Of a stretch of 64,000 nt of DNA, positions 17,193 to 24,126 are shown one piece after another. The notes beneath the pieces are model-generated. The model saw only the letters and a program-made list of their open reading frames with translations, ran no database searches and was not told the DNA's origin. The stretch is from Halodesulfovibrio spirochaetisodalis (GTDB taxonomy: Bacteria; Desulfobacterota; Desulfovibrionia; Desulfovibrionales; Desulfovibrionaceae), in contig NZ_JXMS01000015.1 of assembly GCF_001672295.1 (NCBI RefSeq), positions 19,134-83,133 on the forward strand, in the 5' to 3' direction. How positions within the stretch are numbered: position 1 is the stretch's first letter; each line of letters starts with the position of its first letter. A program made the translations under genes and the position numbers.

Positions 17193-18530
17193 CTAGGCTC
17201 CTTTAATGACGATGTTGTTGCCAACTTCTACGACAGTACCTGCAATAGAAGCATGAACGGTTGCACCGAGTGCGCCTTCCGGCACAGCACCGATAAGCTG
17301 GCCTGCAGTTACAGTGTCCCCTACCTTAACTTGAGCAACAGAAGGTGCGCCAATGTGCATGCGGAGCGGGAGACTTACCTGTGCAGGTTTGTAATCGCCT
17401 TTAAATTCTGGATGGATATTCATGTAATCAGCAATGCCGATTTTGGACGCAAGGCGAGGTACCGGAATTTTACGGTACGGACGCATTGCAGACTGTTCGG
17501 AACGAACTTCACGCGGACCGGTGTACTGAACACCTTTCTCGCGGAACTGTCCTTTTAATGCGCTGTTGATACGGCGCGGGGAAAGCCCCATTGGACAGCT
17601 GAAGAGTTCACACACCCCACATTCACAACACATGGCTGCCTGAGTGGCACCCATTGCTACATCCTGACCACCGCCGAATGCGCGCATAACTTTGTGTGTT
17701 TCAAAACTGTGACCTACGAGGTAACGCGGACACAGCTCTGTACACATGCGACACTGGATACAGGCAGTAGCAGCACGGCGCTGCATGGTGTGAAGATCAA
17801 CGGTCGCCTGCTTATGCAGGTAGTGTCCACGAGGGAGCACAATAAGACCGCCGCTTGTTTTTGTGATTACTTCATTCTCAAAAGCAGCCTGAGAATCACA
17901 CATACGTCCCATCATCGGACCACCGAGAATGTATACAGGGTCTGCAACGGTTGCACCGCCACAGAATTCGAGACATTCCTTAAGGCTGGTACCGAGTGGT
18001 ACACGGATAATAGAAGGATTACCTACTTCACCTGTAACTGTAAGCACTTTGTGTGTCAGCGGCTTACCGTCCATAGCTTCTGCAACAGTGTGCAGAGTAC
18101 CAACGTTAGCCACAACAGCGCCCACATCTTTAGGCAAACCCAAAGGCGGGATGGTTTTTCCGGTTACTTCGTGAACCAGAATCTGCTCATCACCGGCAGG
18201 ATAGAAGTTATCGAGTTGAGCAAGCTCAAGGCCGGTACCTTCCATACCCTTTGCAAAAATATCTGCAATTTCGGTATATTTCCGTTTAATGCCAATGACA
18301 CCTCGTGTAGCCCCTGTAGCTGCAACTACAGCCTGCATGGCACGAATGATGTCAGAAGCATGGGATTTCATGATGTACTGATCAGTGTGGAGCAATGGTT
18401 CACATTCGCAACCATTGGCAATGACCGTATCAACTTGTGCGTCGTATTTGACGTGGGCCGGAAAACCGGCCCCGCCTTCTCCGACAACACCAGCATTCTG
18501 GATCGAACGGATAAGTGTTACTTTGTCCAT
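17193..18530 (-). CDS. pduS: PduS/RnfC-like flavo-iron-sulfur protein
   Basis: This 445-aa redox protein opens with an RnfC/NuoF-type nucleotide-flavin region (GVVGEGGAGFPAHVK, NGCECEPLLHTD). A SLBB region follows, then two 4Fe-4S motifs: CIQCRMCTELCP at about 255-266 and a CxxCGxCxxxxCP set (CCECGVCELFSCP) at about 300. A lipoyl-like C-terminal segment ends the protein. PduS is known as a cobalamin reductase in pdu systems. No cobalamin enzyme is present here, so an NADH-oxidising or electron-exporting role with the PduT-like pore protein is more likely (inference). Confidence 0.93.
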   Translation of the reverse strand: MDKVTLIRSIQNAGVVGEGGAGFPAHVKYDAQVDTVIANGCECEPLLHTDQYIMKSHASDIIRAMQAVVAATGATRGVIGIKRKYTEIADIFAKGMEGTGLELAQLDNFYPAGDEQILVHEVTGKTIPPLGLPKDVGAVVANVGTLHTVAEAMDGKPLTHKVLTVTGEVGNPSIIRVPLGTSLKECLEFCGGATVADPVYILGGPMMGRMCDSQAAFENEVITKTSGGLIVLPRGHYLHKQATVDLHTMQRRAATACIQCRMCTELCPRYLVGHSFETHKVMRAFGGGQDVAMGATQAAMCCECGVCELFSCPMGLSPRRINSALKGQFREKGVQYTGPREVRSEQSAMRPYRKIPVPRLASKIGIADYMNIHPEFKGDYKPAQVSLPLRMHIGAPSVAQVKVGDTVTAGQLIGAVPEGALGATVHASIAGTVVEVGNNIVIKGA

Positions 18531-18570
18531 GACATTCTTCTTTGTGCGTTAAGGGCTACAAAGAGCGCGA

Positions 18571-18843
18571 CTAGCGCTTAAATGGAAAAACGTCTTCCAG
18601 ATCGCCGTGAGGACGAGGAATAACGTGAACCGCTACAACTTCACCGATGCGCTGTGCAGCTGCTGCACCAGCGTCGGTAGCAGCTTTACAAGCAGCTACG
18701 TCGCCACGAACGATAGCAGTAACAAGACCAGCACCAATCTGCTTGTAACCAACGAGCTGCACACGAGCAGCTTTTACCATTGCGTCAGAAGCTTCGATAA
18801 GAGCGGTAAGACCTTTAGTTTCGATCATTCCTAATGCGTCCAT
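18571..18843 (-). CDS. BMC shell hexamer protein, PduA/EutM type (BMC-H)
   Basis: This is a canonical 90-aa facet protein, a close paralogue of the one at 15909-16187 (shared IPRPHxDLExVFP ending). The pore loop has IGAG. The start at 18843 ([11 protein letters not shown]) is chosen because GGAGGATACA directly precedes it; an in-frame ATG four codons upstream lacks a suitable site. It is third in the operon, between eutD and pduS. Confidence 0.96.
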   Translation of the reverse strand: MDALGMIETKGLTALIEASDAMVKAARVQLVGYKQIGAGLVTAIVRGDVAACKAATDAGAAAAQRIGEVVAVHVIPRPHGDLEDVFPFKR

Positions 18844-18900
18844 TGTATCCTCCAATTGATTAGTCAGTAACTGACGTATGTTTTTACTTTGTTTGCCGCG

Positions 18901-19881
18901 TTATAAGCACTGGCCTACGACGGCAACTTTATAAATATCATCTGCACTACAACCACGGGAAAGGTCATGCCAGCCTGCAGCAAAGCCCTGCAGAAGCGGA
19001 CCTAATGCGGTGTATCCGCCAAGTCGCTGTGCAAGCTTGTATGCAATGTTTCCTGCTTCCAGAGATGGAAATACCAATACGTTTGCTTCACCTTTAATAG
19101 GGCTGTCAGGAGCCTTGGAGGCTGCAACGCTTGGTACAATCGCAGCATCAAGCTGCAATTCACCATCAATAAGAAGGTCAGATTCACGTTCACGGACATT
19201 TGCCAAAGCTTCCTGAACCAGTGTTACACGGTCATGCTTTGCACTACCTTTGGTAGAGAAAGACAGCAGAGCAACACGCGGGTCTTCACCAAGAAGCTTT
19301 CGGGCTTTATCCGCAGATGCAATGGCGATATCTGCAAGAGTAGCTGCATTAGGTGCAGGTACAACGCCACAGTCTGCAAAAATGTAGTCCTTACCGCCCT
19401 CAGGCGCGATCATGAAAAAGAAACTAGAAACGGTTTTGAGACCTTTCTGTTTAGGCAAAATATGCAACCCGGCACGAATAACATCACCAGTTGAGGAGAT
19501 GTTACCTGCAACACCAAGCTGTGCTTCATCACGGCGAACCATCATGGCAGCACCAGCAAGCGGACAACGCATTGCTTTAACAGCAGCATCCATTGTCACA
19601 GGCTTACCTTTCTTTTCGCGCATTGCGAAAAATTCGGTCGCATTTTTTTCAAGCAGTGTGGGGCTGGTGTGATCCACTACCGTAATACCTGTAGTACGGA
19701 CTTTTGCTTCGCGCATTTTACTGCGCACAGCAAATGGAGACTGGACAAGCACAGGCTCGCAAAGTCCGTCAGCCTTCAGGCGGGTAACGGCTTCGAGAAC
19801 ACGCTCGTCGAGACAATCCGGGAACACAACAGTCTTAGGATTCTGCCTGCATGCTTCTTTACAACGTTCCAGAATGCTCAC
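18901..19881 (-). CDS. eutD: EutD-type phosphate acetyltransferase
   Basis: This is a 326-aa enzyme of the PTA_PTB family. It matches EutD over the whole length ([17 protein letters not shown]-like [51 protein letters not shown]). It converts acyl-CoA plus phosphate to acyl-phosphate and recycles CoA. I prefer the GTG start at 19881 ([12 protein letters not shown] aligns with the EutD N-terminus), with GGAG 6 bases upstream and 14 bases after the eutQ-like stop. A longer TTG start at 19917 would overlap eutQ. No PduL is present, so this is the phosphotransacylase of the locus. Confidence 0.94.
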   Translation of the reverse strand: MSILERCKEACRQNPKTVVFPDCLDERVLEAVTRLKADGLCEPVLVQSPFAVRSKMREAKVRTTGITVVDHTSPTLLEKNATEFFAMREKKGKPVTMDAAVKAMRCPLAGAAMMVRRDEAQLGVAGNISSTGDVIRAGLHILPKQKGLKTVSSFFFMIAPEGGKDYIFADCGVVPAPNAATLADIAIASADKARKLLGEDPRVALLSFSTKGSAKHDRVTLVQEALANVRERESDLLIDGELQLDAAIVPSVAASKAPDSPIKGEANVLVFPSLEAGNIAYKLAQRLGGYTALGPLLQGFAAGWHDLSRGCSADDIYKVAVVGQCL

Positions 19882-19895
19882 ATTACACTCCGTGA

Positions 19896-20672
19896 CTACT
19901 GGATGTTGTTTACGCAAGCGATGCGTACAGAAGAAGGAGTACTGTAAGTAATCTCAACACCTTCAGGGAAGTACATCATATCGCCGGCTTTACCGATTTT
20001 GGTTTCGCCGCCAACAGTCAAATGTAATTCGCCTTCAAGGATGATACCCACTTCAGGGGACTCTACAGTACGGGTAAAGGAAGCGCGTTCCCACTCCATG
20101 TACCCAGCAGCAAGCTTAGCATCATCACATGCGCCAATGGCATCTGCAATGAAGACTTGCTCGTCAACTGGAACAGGACTGGAACCCTGTTTCTGCAGGC
20201 GCTGCCCTTCGATAAAGCAAATACCGTTGCTTGAAGCAGCAGCTTCAACAACCGATGCAGCAGGTGCTGTTGCCGGACACGCAGTATCGCCAAGTTTAGC
20301 GGAAACAACGCGGGCAACCACAGCTTCAAGCACTTCAGCGCTTGTTCCTGCAGGAAGCTTATCTTTGAGGAGCGCACAAACCTGCGTCACAACCTCTTGT
20401 GCTTCAGTACAACCGCCAGCGGAAACCGCAGGCGCTACCGGAGCAGCAGGAGCCGGAGCTTGCGCAACACATGCTTCTGGAGCAGATGCACTGCAAGCCT
20501 GTGCAGGCGCAGCATCTTCAAGAGAAGACTCAATGAAAGTTACTCCAAGCTCTTCGGCTTTATCCTGAGCTTGTGGAGTAATGATACATTCACAAATTTT
20601 AAGTTTAATGGAGTTAGTACCATTATCAACAGCTTTGCGAACGTCAGCCTCGGTGACTATCCGTTTTCCCAT
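19896..20672 (-). CDS. eutQ: EutQ-like cupin with N-terminal BMC targeting-type domain
   Basis: This 258-aa protein has three parts. An N-terminal segment (about 1-50) has the [16 protein letters not shown] motif seen in several BMC-associated proteins. An Ala/Pro-rich linker contains an amphipathic helix ([18 protein letters not shown], about 114-131). A C-terminal cupin (about 165-258; [28 protein letters not shown]) completes it. EutQ has reported acetate kinase activity, so with EutD it could make ATP from acyl-CoA; no separate acetate kinase gene is in the window. GGAGG lies 6 bases before the ATG. It is the first gene of the shell operon, and its central helix resembles the encapsulation helices of the two cargo enzymes. 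Confidence 0.88.
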   Translation of the reverse strand: MGKRIVTEADVRKAVDNGTNSIKLKICECIITPQAQDKAEELGVTFIESSLEDAAPAQACSASAPEACVAQAPAPAAPVAPAVSAGGCTEAQEVVTQVCALLKDKLPAGTSAEVLEAVVARVVSAKLGDTACPATAPAASVVEAAASSNGICFIEGQRLQKQGSSPVPVDEQVFIADAIGACDDAKLAAGYMEWERASFTRTVESPEVGIILEGELHLTVGGETKIGKAGDMMYFPEGVEITYSTPSSVRIACVNNIQ

Positions 20673-20768
20673 GCAGTACCTCCAGTGTTGGCTGTTCGTG
20701 TATGGGGCTTTCAGTCATTTGCCCAAGTTTTTCAGGCTGTGAAAAACCTGCGCGTAACATTTATATAA

Positions 20769-20802
20769 GCCTGCACAAGAGAGCAGGCACATGGCTCTCT
20801 TG
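20769..20802 (-). promoter_or_regulatory. Two interleaved hairpins upstream of eutQ (possible pseudoknot)
   Basis: CAAGAGAG (20776-20783) pairs with CTCTCTTG (20795-20802), while GCCTGC (20769-20774) pairs with GCAGGC (20783-20788), which lies in the loop of the first. The arms interleave as in an H-type pseudoknot or a two-state switch, about 100-130 nt before the operon start, and are probably transcribed as leader. Confidence 0.35.
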
Positions 20803-20939
20803 CAACAACCGTGCACAAAAACACAGCCATCTTGTAGTTACGGACAGCTCCTCTATAAATGATGATTGAATAAGAAATAAAGTGTTATTTTCTGCATGTT
20901 GAGGCAAAAAATTCTTTTGAAAAAAAATAGCATTCAGTT

Positions 20940-20957
20940 TTGTGATTTTTTCCACAA
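20940..20957. promoter_or_regulatory. CRP/FNR-family-like site
   Basis: TTGTG-N8-CACAA is a perfect 5-8-5 inverted repeat, close to the TGTGA-N6-TCACA consensus (one mismatch, CCACA). It lies about 270 bases upstream of the BMC operon start on the minus side. A CRP/FNR-family regulator (HcpR-type ones occur in Desulfovibrio) may bind here; this is inference. Confidence 0.4.
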
Positions 20958-21120
20958 CCTAAATGCAAAAGTATTTTACTATGTTCAAGAAGGCATGAGA
21001 TGCATTTTTGCAGCATAACTATACTTTTTAATACTGATTACTACTAACACATTCAATTTATAGTATTTCAACACGTTAGTTTCTTCAGTTTTACTAACAG
21101 TAAGTAACAATTTTACTTAC

Positions 21121-21136
21121 GTTGCAACAAGGCAAC
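21121..21136. promoter_or_regulatory. GTTGC-N6-GCAAC inverted repeat
   Basis: GTTGC (21121-21125) and GCAAC (21132-21136) form an inverted repeat in the BMC divergent region. A related site with a 5-bp spacer lies at 21189-21205, its centre 69 bp away. Confidence 0.4.
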
Positions 21137-21188
21137 ATGCACATTTTTTGCGCAAAGTATTGCATTTCGTACAATTAGCATAATTTGA

Positions 21189-21205
21189 AGTTGCATGGTG
21201 CAACT
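21189..21205. promoter_or_regulatory. AGTTGCA-TGG-TGCAACT inverted repeat
   Basis: This is a perfect 7-3-7 inverted repeat, containing GTTGC/GCAAC as in the site at 21121. It lies about 210 bp upstream of the sigma54 promoter of the amidohydrolase-like gene and is a candidate activator or repressor site. Confidence 0.45.
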
Positions 21206-21412
21206 CCGCATCAAAATTTTGCGTAAAAATTACCTCTTCAACTTCTCTAGCTACGTGTTTTTTCTTGAAAAAGTTTGATTAATTAATCAATCCACCCTGC
21301 TCTATTTTACCACTATTTCTGCAAACCAATCGGTTAACCCCTCTCATACAAGCCTTTTTACAAAACAGATTATCTCTAACTCTTCTTTTCACAAGAGCGT
21401 CTACGTTCACTC

Positions 21413-21428
21413 TGGCACTCTACTTGCT
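21413..21428 (+). promoter_or_regulatory. Sigma54 (-24/-12) promoter of the BMC amidohydrolase-like gene
   Basis: TGGCAC (21413-21418), 5 bp, TTGCT (21424-21428) is a full match to the sigma54 consensus with exact spacing. Transcription would begin near 21439, about 95 bases before the ATG at 21535. An enhancer-binding activator must control it; the GAFTGA regulator at 2712-4496 is the nearest candidate. Confidence 0.85.
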
Positions 21429-21534
21429 TTTGTACTGCTGGCAGTATTTTAAATTCTACCGATTAGTTTAATAACGCCACGACGCATAGTGTTTATGCAT
21501 CTGGCGATGGATGAAAACCCATAGGGGATTTGCA

Positions 21535-22458
21535 ATGAACGTGATTGACTTCCGTTTCCGTCCAAACACTGCGGAAACTCTGAGCGGAATCCAGAACAGC
21601 ACTATGTTCAAAGGCCTCTGCCAGCACATCGACTTTTCTAAAATGAAGGCTCAGACCGTAGCTGAGTGTGTTCAGGACCTTACTGCTAACAACGTTGTGC
21701 GCGCTGTTATCACCGGTCGTGACTGTGAAACTACCTACGGTGCTAAGCCTAACAACCAGAGTGTTATCGACTTTGTTCAGGCTCATCCAGAGAAGTTCAT
21801 CGGCTTCTTCGGCATGGACCCACACAAAGGCATGCAGGGCATCCGCGACCTGAACCACGCAGTTCAGACTCTCGGCCTCCGCGGCGCAGCAGTTGACCCA
21901 TACCTTGCTCAGCTCTACCCGAACGATGCCAAGTACTACCCAATTTACGCAAAATGTTGTGAACTCGACATTCCTCTCGTATTCACAACTGGTCCTGCTA
22001 CTCTCGTTCCTGCAGCAGTAGTTGACCACGTTGCACCTCGTTACATCGACTTTGTTGCTCGTGACTTCCCAGAGCTCAAAATCGTAATCAGCCACGGTGG
22101 CTACCCATGGGTTAACGAAGCTATCATTGTTGCAGAGCGTAACAAAAACGTATTCATCGAAATCTCTGAATACGAACGCTCCCCAATGTCTGAAGCATAC
22201 ATTCAGGCTGCTAACACAATGATCTCCGACAAGCTGCTTTACGCATCTGCTCACCCATTCATTGACTTCCGTCAGGCACTTCAGACTTACAGCGAACTTC
22301 CATTCACTCCTGAAGTTCGTCAGAAAGTTATGCATGACAACGCTGCAAAACTCCTCGGCCTCGAATCTGCACCAGCAGCTTCCGTTGCAGGTGGCGCAGC
22401 TTCTGCTGATCTCGTGAAAGACATCGTTTCCGAAGTTCTCGCACGTCTCGGCAAGTAG
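21535..22458 (+). CDS. BMC-targeted amidohydrolase-2-like protein, candidate signature enzyme
   Basis: This 307-aa TIM-barrel protein of the amidohydrolase-2 (ACMSD-like) family has an Ala/Gly linker (about 278-289) and a C-terminal encapsulation helix (about 290-307, ADLVKDIVSEVLARLGK). Most family metal positions are replaced. The beta-1 HxH is RFR (R7, R9), the beta-5 His is Thr in VFTTG, and the beta-8 Asp is Ala in YASAHP; H187 in SHGGYPW is retained. The start at 21535 follows AGGGGA; an in-frame ATG at 21511 is less well placed. With no other lyase in the locus, it may generate the aldehyde used by the BMC dehydrogenase, by C-C cleavage or decarboxylation, or it may be a binding or scaffold protein. 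The reaction is unknown. A sigma54 promoter lies directly upstream. Confidence 0.85.
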   Translation: MNVIDFRFRPNTAETLSGIQNSTMFKGLCQHIDFSKMKAQTVAECVQDLTANNVVRAVITGRDCETTYGAKPNNQSVIDFVQAHPEKFIGFFGMDPHKGMQGIRDLNHAVQTLGLRGAAVDPYLAQLYPNDAKYYPIYAKCCELDIPLVFTTGPATLVPAAVVDHVAPRYIDFVARDFPELKIVISHGGYPWVNEAIIVAERNKNVFIEISEYERSPMSEAYIQAANTMISDKLLYASAHPFIDFRQALQTYSELPFTPEVRQKVMHDNAAKLLGLESAPAASVAGGAASADLVKDIVSEVLARLGK

Positions 22459-22480
22459 TCGCACAACTACGTTGTTCCTC

Positions 22481-22517
22481 ACGTTCCTGTCTGCGTCATG
22501 CACGCAGACAGGAACGT
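22481..22517 (+). terminator. Perfect 16-bp hairpin after the amidohydrolase-like gene
   Basis: ACGTTCCTGTCTGCGT (22481-22496), loop CATGC, then the exact complement (22502-22517). No T-run follows, so it may act as a 3' stabiliser or protein site rather than a classical terminator. A true terminator lies downstream at 22764-22807. Confidence 0.6.
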
Positions 22518-22763
22518 ATATCGCGCCAAAAAGCGCACACAAATTTTTTGCAACCGGATAGTTGACCAGCTCCTCCTTTGATCATGCCTCTAAGGCTGTT
22601 CATCTATCTCCGGTTACCCTACGGAACACTCCATTCCGAACCCTGCTTGAGGAGACATAAGCGCAGGTACCACGCGCGGCTATCAAGATTCTCCCCGCTT
22701 CTTATAGCCCATTTTGTCCCTCATCTTTCAAGCCTTGTCTGGGCACGGGAGCACACTCCCTAC

Positions 22764-22807
22764 AAATGCCCTGATTTCTCTTGCCAAGAAATCAGGGCAT
22801 TTTGTTT
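22764..22807 (+). terminator. Rho-independent terminator (plus strand)
   Basis: AAATGCCCTGATTTCT (22764-22779) and its complement (22787-22802) flank a 7-nt loop, then TTTTGTTTT. The 246 bases between the previous hairpin and this one hold no supportable gene. Confidence 0.88.
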
Positions 22808-22885
22808 TGCCTGTAGCCAATACGCCACACCACTATCCACCTTCCCGACCCTCAAACAGTACTATCCATCCACAAGGCCACAAAA

Positions 22886-22914
22886 AAGCGCCCGAGAGAA
22901 ACTCTCAGGCGCTT
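22886..22914 (-). terminator. Terminator of the iron alcohol dehydrogenase gene
   Basis: AAGCGCCCGAGAG, loop AAA, CTCTCAGGCGCTT with one mismatch. On the minus strand it is followed by a T-run (plus-strand AAAAAA at its left). It lies 25 bases past the gene end. Confidence 0.88.
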
Positions 22915-22938
22915 ACTATTTCAACGTGTAATCGAGAC

Positions 22939-24126
22939 TTACAAAATCTTACGGTAGATAGCGACAATCTCTTCCTTACGCATGCCACGAGGGTTCGTAG
23001 CTGCACAGGCGTCTTTCATTGCGCTTTCTGCCATTACTTCAAAGTCTTCCGGATTCACAGTCTTACCGTATTTCTTTGCAAGCAGAGTAAGTGACGGCGG
23101 AATACCAACATCCTGCATGAGATCACGGATAGCCTGAATCACATTTGAAGCAGCTTCACGCTGAGTACGGGCTGTGCCCTGTACACCGAAAAATTCTGCC
23201 ATTTCTGCAAAGCGATCCATCGCAGCAAGCATGTTAAATTCACATACATGAGGAAGGAGGATTGCGTTACACTCACCATGCGGCAAGTTAAGGTACCCAC
23301 CAAGCTGGTGCGCCATAGCATGAACGTATCCGAGCCCAGCATTGTTAAATGCCATACCAGCCTGATACTGAGCATAACACATAGCTTCACGGGCTTCTAA
23401 GTTACGACCGTTACCAACAGCGCGGCGCAGATATTTTGCAATAAGCTTAATTGCTTTTTCCGCGTTTGCATCGGTCATGTGCGTTGCACCAGTAGAAACA
23501 TATGCTTCCACTGCGTGTGTCAATGCATCAAGACCTGTAGCCGCTGTGAGGCTAGGTGGCATACCAACCATAAGCTCAGGGTCATCAAGAGCAATCCCCG
23601 GAGTAACACGCCAGTCCACAATCGCCATTTTAACTTTGCGGGCTGTGTCTGTGATAATGCAAAAGCGTGTCATTTCTGAAGCAGTACCTGCTGTAGTATT
23701 AACAGCGAGGAACGGAGGCATTGCCACGCGAGCTTTATTCACACCTTCGTACTGGTGAATTGTCCCACCGTTTGTAGCTACGATGCCAATACCTTTACCA
23801 CAATCGTGAGCGCTGCCGCCGCCAAGGGTGACAATGCAGTCACAACCATTAGCAGTATACTGTGCAAGGCCGTCATTCACGTTTGCATCTGTCGGGTTCG
23901 GTACTGTTTCATCGTATACAGCGCACTGCATGCCAGCAGCCTGCATAAGCTGTACGATAGAAGCGGTAACTCCAAGCTGCGTCATACCTTTGTCCGTTAC
24001 GAGCAAAGGCTTGGTACCTCCCAGAGACGCAAGTCTTGCAGGAATCTCTTTAATTGCGCCAGAACCGATAACTGTCACTGGCGGCATGTAAAATTCGACA
24101 GGTGCGACTGTCTGCTGAAAGCTCAT
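22939..24126 (-). CDS. Iron-containing alcohol dehydrogenase
   Basis: This 395-aa group III Fe-ADH has an NAD-binding GGGSAHDCGKG motif. The metal ligands sit in GLDALTHAVE (Asp and His), GYVHAMAHQLGG and NLPHGECN. In BMCs such enzymes (EutG/PduQ type) reduce part of the aldehyde to alcohol and regenerate NAD+ for the aldehyde dehydrogenase, or work in the oxidative direction on an imported alcohol. No clear encapsulation helix is seen. The start at 24126 (MSFQQTVAP) has GGAAGGA just upstream; a longer frame to 24246 would add 40 unlikely residues. It is convergent with the BMC amidohydrolase-like gene and functionally linked by position. Confidence 0.92.
   Translation of the reverse strand: MSFQQTVAPVEFYMPPVTVIGSGAIKEIPARLASLGGTKPLLVTDKGMTQLGVTASIVQLMQAAGMQCAVYDETVPNPTDANVNDGLAQYTANGCDCIVTLGGGSAHDCGKGIGIVATNGGTIHQYEGVNKARVAMPPFLAVNTTAGTASEMTRFCIITDTARKVKMAIVDWRVTPGIALDDPELMVGMPPSLTAATGLDALTHAVEAYVSTGATHMTDANAEKAIKLIAKYLRRAVGNGRNLEAREAMCYAQYQAGMAFNNAGLGYVHAMAHQLGGYLNLPHGECNAILLPHVCEFNMLAAMDRFAEMAEFFGVQGTARTQREAASNVIQAIRDLMQDVGIPPSLTLLAKKYGKTVNPEDFEVMAESAMKDACAATNPRGMRKEEIVAIYRKIL

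Noticed and set aside
17193..18530. Calling the PduS-like protein an RnfC subunit of an Rnf complex
   Set aside because: No other rnf genes are present and it sits inside a shell operon next to a PduT-like gene.
20673..21300. A sigma54 promoter for the shell operon on the minus strand
   Set aside because: I scanned for GC-N10-CC in this stretch and found no acceptable -24/-12 pair, so the operon promoter remains unidentified.
21493..22542. A 349-codon open frame opposite the BMC amidohydrolase-like gene
   Set aside because: It has no family features and is explained by the codon bias of the plus-strand gene, which has a promoter, ribosome-binding site and a clear fold.
22518..22763. A small gene between the two hairpins after the BMC cargo gene
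   Set aside because: Short frames there have no ribosome-binding site and no plausible protein composition.
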